Shown here: one piece after another, positions 60,121 to 64,000 of the stretch | How positions within the stretch are numbered: position 1 is the stretch's first letter | How the letters are laid out: every line of letters starts with the position of its first letter | NCBI GenBank assembly: GCA_001298545.1 | Contig: LJCX01000030.1 | Span: forward strand, 310,001 to 374,000 | Direction: 5' to 3' | DNA: 64,000 bases | DNA from: Actinobacteria bacterium OV320 | GTDB lineage: Bacteria > Actinomycetota > Actinomycetes > Streptomycetales > Streptomycetaceae | The notes under the pieces: generated by a model | Databases searched by the model: none | What the model was told of the DNA's origin: nothing | The model's input: the letters and a program-made list of their open reading frames with translations, nothing else | Translations under genes and position numbers: made by a program

Positions 60121-62835
60121 ATGTCTCCACGGACAGGTGCCCGGCGCCGACGTCTCGGCTCCATACGTCTCTCGCTGATCCTGCTGGCCCTGGTGCCCAG
60201 CGTCACCCTCGCCGCCATGTGGGGTGTGACGACGACCCAGATGTTCGCGGAGGGGCTGCGACTGCGCGCGCAGACCGAACTGAGCCGGTCGACCGGCGCC
60301 ATGGGCACCGAGGCGACGCTCATGCTCCAGCAGGAGCGCAGCCTGTCCGCCGTGTGGCTGGCCTCGCGGCCCGCCGGCTCCCGGGCCGCGCTGGAGGCGC
60401 AGCGCGAGAAGACGGACGCGGCGGTCGCCAAGCTCGTCGCCCGGTCGGACGACATCCAGCAGGCGTCCGACCGCGTCAGGGACCGGATGTACTCGGTCGT
60501 CGCCTCCGTGGGCAGTCTGGAGTACTACCGGGGCCAGGTGGACGACCCCGTCGACATCACCGCCGCCCAGGCACTGGACCAGTACACGTCGATCATCGAC
60601 GACCAGATCCACGCCTTCCAGGAGCTGTCCCAGGTCGACGACGGCGACCTCACCTCGCAGGCCGGACCGCTCGTCGCCCTGGAGCACGCGGCCGAACTGG
60701 TCTCCGAGGAGGACCTCCAGCTCACGCTCGCCGGGCCCCGACAGCGGATGGACGACAAGACCTGGGCGGAGTTCGCCCAGTTGGTGAACACCCGGCGCTG
60801 GCTCGTGCAGGACCAGATCGTCCCCTCGCTCACCGGCACCGCGAAGGCGCAGACCGAGAAGATCCTGACGAGCTACCAGTGGCAGATCCTGGAGTCCGTG
60901 GAGGACAAGGTGCTCGCGGCCCGCGCGAAACAGGGCGAAAACGGTGACATCGCGTTGCCGGACGTGCAGAAGCAATGGCGTGCCGCGCTCATCGAGGTCT
61001 CCGACCAGTACTCGGGGCTGATCCGGCTGCAGACCACGGCACTGCTCCAGCACAGTGCGGACGAGGCGCGCGAGCTGCTCATCACGGCCGCCTCGCTCAG
61101 CGCCGGCGGTCTCGTCGCCCTGCTGCTGTGCGTCGGCATGTCCTGGCGTATCACCCGCTCGCTGTCCCGGCGGCTGCACGGGCTGCGGATGGCCACGCTG
61201 AGCCTGGCGCACGAACGGCTCCCGGACGTCGTGGCCCGGCTGGACCGGGGCGAGACGGTCGACGTGGACTCGGCGACCCCTCCGCTGGACTACGGAGGCG
61301 ACGAACTCGGGCAGGTGGCCGCGGCGTTCAACACCGCGCAGCGCACCGCCGTGCACACAGCGGTCGAACTCGCCGACACCCGGCGCGGTTTCCAGAAGGT
61401 CATCCTGGGCATCGCCCGGCAGAGCCAGAACCTGGTCAACCTCCAGCTCAGCAAACTCGACGCACTGGAGCGGCGGCACCAGGACCCGGACGTCCTCAAC
61501 GGGCTGTACGAACTGGACTCCACGGCAAGCCAGTTGCGTCGCTACGAGGAGAACCTCGTCATCATCAGCGGCGGCCGGCCGGGGCGCAGCTGGACGGAGC
61601 CGGTGGCGCTGATCGACATCCTGCGCAGCGCCGTCGGGGAAGTCGCCGAGTACCGGCGGGCCGAGGTGCACACCGAGGAGGACGTGTACACCCTGCCACC
61701 CGCCGTGGCGGACGTGATCCATCTGCTCGCCGAGCTGATCGACAACGCGACGTCCTACTCGCCGGCCCCCAGCCCCGTCGGCGTACGGGCCGCGCTGGTG
61801 GTCAAGGGCTTGGCGATCGAGGTCGAGGACCGCGGCCTCGGCATGTCCGAGGAGGACTACGCCTCGTTCAACGCGCAGTTGGCGGTCCCGCCCCAGTTCG
61901 ACGTGGTGGCACTCGCCGACGACCTGCGCCTGGGCATGTTCGTGATCGCCCAGCTGGCGACCCGGCACGAGATCGCCGTCACCCTGCGCTCGTCACCGTA
62001 CGGCGGGACCACGGCGATCGTGCTGGTCCCGCACGACATCGTGGTCCGTGAGGCTCCCGATCCGTCGGCCCCGGCCGCGGAGGGATCGAGCGAGCCGGCG
62101 ACCGCCGGATCCCCCTCCCCGGACACGGACCTCCCGTCACCTGCGCGGACCGCACCGGACGGGGCGCGGGAGCACAGCCGGTCGGGCACCGCACCGGCGT
62201 CGTCGCCCCTCCCGGCAAGGGGCGCCTCCGTTGCGGCGCCCGGCTCGTCGGCCCCATCGGCCGGTGGGTGGGACCCGGCCCTGAGCCGGCCGGCCTCGGC
62301 GGGCCCTGCGCCGGACTCCCCCGTCCCGGCCGACTCCCCGTCCTCGACGGACGTCGCGTCCTCGACGGGCATGGCGTCCTCGACAGGCGACGCACCCCTG
62401 ACGACGGACGGCGTGACGGCCCCGGCCGGTGCGCCCTCCTCCGGCCCCGGTGCGCCGGACGTCGTGGGTCGTGGGGGCCTCCGGACGAGCGGGGTGGCGC
62501 CCGCCACGGCCCGGACCCCGGGTGCGGCCGCGCGGCCCGAAGGTCTCACCCCGTTGCCCCGCAGGGTCCCGCAGACCAGCCTCGCCACCGAGTTGCGCGA
62601 GGACTCCACGTCGTCCGCCGCGGCCGACGAGGAAGACGGTTACCCGGACGACTTCACCGCGGAGCGCGCGGCCTCTTCCCTCGCCGGTTTCCAGCGAGGC
62701 ACGCTGCGAGCACACGCCGACGCCGACCTGTGGTCCGACGACCCGCAGGAAACATCCACCGAGGAGGCCCCCGGCCCGCCGGTCACCGCCGCGAGCACCT
62801 CCCAGACCCCGACACCGCCCGCCGACCGCTCATGA
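60121..62835 (+). CDS. cvnA: Conservon histidine-kinase-like receptor (CvnA type)
   Basis: A 904-residue sensor with a membrane helix at about residues 18-38, an extracytoplasmic nitrate/nitrite-sensing-like helical domain to about 320, a second helix (LSAGGLVALLLCVGMSW), a HAMP region, and a HATPase domain with LAELIDNATSYSPAP and VEDRGLGMSEED. The dimerisation region lacks a standard H-box (GIARQSQNLVNLQLSKLD), as in CvnA proteins. The last 250 residues are a Pro/Ser/Ala/Thr-rich tail. It overlaps the next gene by four bases if that uses its first ATG. Confidence 0.93.
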   Translation: MSPRTGARRRRLGSIRLSLILLALVPSVTLAAMWGVTTTQMFAEGLRLRAQTELSRSTGAMGTEATLMLQQERSLSAVWLASRPAGSRAALEAQREKTDAAVAKLVARSDDIQQASDRVRDRMYSVVASVGSLEYYRGQVDDPVDITAAQALDQYTSIIDDQIHAFQELSQVDDGDLTSQAGPLVALEHAAELVSEEDLQLTLAGPRQRMDDKTWAEFAQLVNTRRWLVQDQIVPSLTGTAKAQTEKILTSYQWQILESVEDKVLAARAKQGENGDIALPDVQKQWRAALIEVSDQYSGLIRLQTTALLQHSADEARELLITAASLSAGGLVALLLCVGMSWRITRSLSRRLHGLRMATLSLAHERLPDVVARLDRGETVDVDSATPPLDYGGDELGQVAAAFNTAQRTAVHTAVELADTRRGFQKVILGIARQSQNLVNLQLSKLDALERRHQDPDVLNGLYELDSTASQLRRYEENLVIISGGRPGRSWTEPVALIDILRSAVGEVAEYRRAEVHTEEDVYTLPPAVADVIHLLAELIDNATSYSPAPSPVGVRAALVVKGLAIEVEDRGLGMSEEDYASFNAQLAVPPQFDVVALADDLRLGMFVIAQLATRHEIAVTLRSSPYGGTTAIVLVPHDIVVREAPDPSAPAAEGSSEPATAGSPSPDTDLPSPARTAPDGAREHSRSGTAPASSPLPARGASVAAPGSSAPSAGGWDPALSRPASAGPAPDSPVPADSPSSTDVASSTGMASSTGDAPLTTDGVTAPAGAPSSGPGAPDVVGRGGLRTSGVAPATARTPGAAARPEGLTPLPRRVPQTSLATELREDSTSSAAADEEDGYPDDFTAERAASSLAGFQRGTLRAHADADLWSDDPQETSTEEAPGPPVTAASTSQTPTPPADRS

Positions 62836-62846
62836 AGGACTTCGCG

Positions 62847-63281
62847 ATGACAAGCTCCATCCCCGGCACGAACACCCAGCTCGACCAGCTCCTCACCGGT
62901 CTCGTGGACCGGGTCGCCGACGTGAACCAGGCCGTCGTGCTCTCCGAGGACGGGCTGGTGGTGAGCAAGTCCACCGGTTTCCTGCGCGAGGACGCCGAAC
63001 GGCTCGCGGCGACCGCGTCCGGCCTGATGAGTCTCAGCAAGGGCGTCAGCATGGATTTCCGGGACGGTCCGGTGCGCCAGGCGCTCATCGAGATGGCCAA
63101 CAGCTACCTGATCCTGACCTCGGCCGGCCCGGGGGCCCATCTCGTCGTACTCGCGGGGAAGAACGCGGACGTGGGCGTGGTGGCGTACCAGATGAACATG
63201 CTGGTGAAGAAGATCGGCGAGCACCTCAGCGCGGCGCCGCGGGCCCATGTCGGTCCCGCCGTCCGCACCAACGGCGGGTGA
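62847..63281 (+). CDS. cvnB: Conservon roadblock/LC7 protein (CvnB type)
   Basis: A 144-residue Roadblock/LC7 domain protein (QAVVLSEDGLVVSKSTGFLR, YLILTSAGPGAHLVVLAGKN). Such proteins are GTPase-activating or scaffolding partners of the conservon GTPase. ATG at 62847 is preferred because GAAGGA lies seven bases upstream. ATG at 62832, overlapping the receptor stop, would add five residues. Confidence 0.94.
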   Translation: MTSSIPGTNTQLDQLLTGLVDRVADVNQAVVLSEDGLVVSKSTGFLREDAERLAATASGLMSLSKGVSMDFRDGPVRQALIEMANSYLILTSAGPGAHLVVLAGKNADVGVVAYQMNMLVKKIGEHLSAAPRAHVGPAVRTNGG

Positions 63282-63282
63282 G

Positions 63283-63639
63283 GTGAGCGGAGGCGACGAA
63301 GCGGGCAGACTCGTCAGGCCGTTCACCCTCACCGGTGGCCGGACCCGGCCCAGCCGTGCCGACTTCACGCTCATCACGACGGTGACCGCGGTCGACCCGC
63401 CGCCCGAGCGGGCCGCGCGACCGCAGCCGGAACACACCCGGATCCTGCGGCTGTGCGCCCGGCCGCTCGCCGTGGCGGAACTCGCGGCCCATCTCGACCT
63501 GCCGGTGAGCGTGGTCGTCATCATGCTCTGCGACCTGCTGGAGGAGGGCCTGATCACGGCCCGGCCGCCCCGTTCCGTCACGGGCACCCCGGATCTCGAT
63601 CTGCTGGAGAAAGTGAGGGACGGCCTTGGCCGGATCTGA
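63283..63639 (+). CDS. cvnC: Conservon DUF742 protein (CvnC type)
   Basis: A 118-residue DUF742 protein with the family hallmark RLVRPFTLTGGRTRPSRADF at the N-terminus and a helix-turn-helix-like C-terminal half. GTG at 63283 is preferred because it begins just before that hallmark; ATG at 63247 would add 12 residues overlapping the roadblock gene. DUF742 proteins bridge conservon components. It overlaps the GTPase gene. Confidence 0.92.
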   Translation: MSGGDEAGRLVRPFTLTGGRTRPSRADFTLITTVTAVDPPPERAARPQPEHTRILRLCARPLAVAELAAHLDLPVSVVVIMLCDLLEEGLITARPPRSVTGTPDLDLLEKVRDGLGRI

Positions 63640-64000
63640 TTCCACCGCTCCCACCGCCCTCAGCCCCGGGCGGGCCGCGGCACCCGACACGGTGAAGATC
63701 CTCATCGCCGGCGGCTTCGGCGTCGGCAAGACCACCATGGTCGGGGCGGTCAGCGAGATCGCGCCGTTACGCACGGAGGAGCCGCTGACCGTTGCCGGGC
63801 TGGAGGTGGACGACCTCAAGGGCATCGAGGAGAAGCGGTCCACCACCGTGGCCCTGGACTTCGGGCGGATCACCATCGGCGACGACCTGGTGCTGTATCT
63901 GTTCGGTACGCCCGGTCAGCAGCGGTTCTGGTTCATGTGGAACGACCTGGCGATCGGCGCCCTGGGGGCGGTGGTGCTCATCGATGTGCGGAGGCCGGAG
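63626..64000 (+). CDS. cvnD: Conservon small GTPase (CvnD type), truncated by the window end
   Basis: The first 125 codons of a Ras-like GTPase. A TTG start at 63626 with GAGGGA six bases upstream fits the frame and overlaps the DUF742 stop by 14 bases; an ATG-only search would miss it. G1 is GGFGVGKTTM, the G3 switch is LFGTPGQQRF, and the sequence runs out at LIDVRRPE. CvnD proteins bind GTP and transmit the signal from the receptor complex. Confidence 0.93.
   Translation, partial: MAGSDSTAPTALSPGRAAAPDTVKILIAGGFGVGKTTMVGAVSEIAPLRTEEPLTVAGLEVDDLKGIEEKRSTTVALDFGRITIGDDLVLYLFGTPGQQRFWFMWNDLAIGALGAVVLIDVRRPE

Noticed and set aside
59137..61968. 943-residue minus-strand frame opposite the binding-protein and cvnA genes
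   Set aside because: Crosses two well-supported genes and has no domain signature.

Overview
The window is a stretch of Streptomyces chromosome. The evidence is very high GC with G/C at third codon positions, frequent GTG and TTG starts, chained ATGA/GTGA stop-start overlaps, and Streptomyces hallmark genes: a two-domain geosmin synthase, a gamma-butyrolactone-receptor-like regulator (CprB type), a subtilisin inhibitor of the SSI family, a conservon (CvnABCD) and a DUF6230/DUF6114 pair. From memory, the gene content and order resemble the S. coelicolor SCO6065-SCO6102 region in reverse. That comparison was not computed.

Region by region. (1) 1-1,026: the end of a secreted protein and a GNAT acetyltransferase. 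(2) 1,080-10,668: an assimilatory sulfur operon. A 27-codon leader peptide is followed by sulfite reductase, a small zinc-ribbon protein, APS reductase, APS kinase, both ATP sulfurylase subunits, a sulfonate-type ABC importer and a sirohydrochlorin chelatase that would supply siroheme iron chelation for the reductase. Most neighbours overlap by 1-14 bases, so the unit is probably one coupled transcript. (3) 10,669-17,618: a DinB/TIGR03086-type protein, a decayed transglutaminase gene, a DUF1697 protein, an MMPL exporter and a macrolide glycosyltransferase. (4) 17,022-20,984: a response regulator, histidine kinase and lipoprotein chain, divergent from a membrane-anchored DUF3152 protein with a metzincin-type zinc motif. 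(5) 21,034-25,121: a sugar-type ABC importer divergent from a phosphotransferase. (6) 25,293-29,707: an exonuclease, a SAV2148-family protein, and two secreted polypeptides that together look like one copper amine oxidase split in two. (7) 29,905-42,070: maltodextrin-to-trehalose genes glgX, treY and treZ, interrupted by a nitroreductase-hemerythrin fusion, two paralogous M14 carboxypeptidases around an SSI inhibitor, and an FHA protein. (8) 42,198-47,274: kinase-like protein, Xaa-Pro peptidase, LysE remnant, PDZ protein, LysR regulator and a divergent CTP-synthase-like amidotransferase. (9) 47,265-51,810: geosmin synthase, an ARMT1/DUF89 protein with a hexanucleotide repeat inside the gene, and cprB. 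(10) 51,811-59,000: an unusual repeat-rich intergenic region, a secreted subtilase, a membrane-anchored LPMO, a secreted protein, DUF6230/DUF6114 and a methyltransferase remnant. (11) 59,020-64,000: a periplasmic-binding-type lipoprotein directly ahead of a conservon whose GTPase gene runs off the window.

No tRNA, rRNA, CRISPR array, insertion sequence or prophage was recognised. The most notable candidates for unexplained biology are the triplicated hairpin-containing repeat between cprB and the subtilase, the split copper amine oxidase, the cysteine-related leader peptide and hairpin ahead of cysI, the M14/SSI cluster, and the binding-protein-plus-conservon unit. Intergenic gaps here are also rich in short tandem repeats with 9-18 bp periods.
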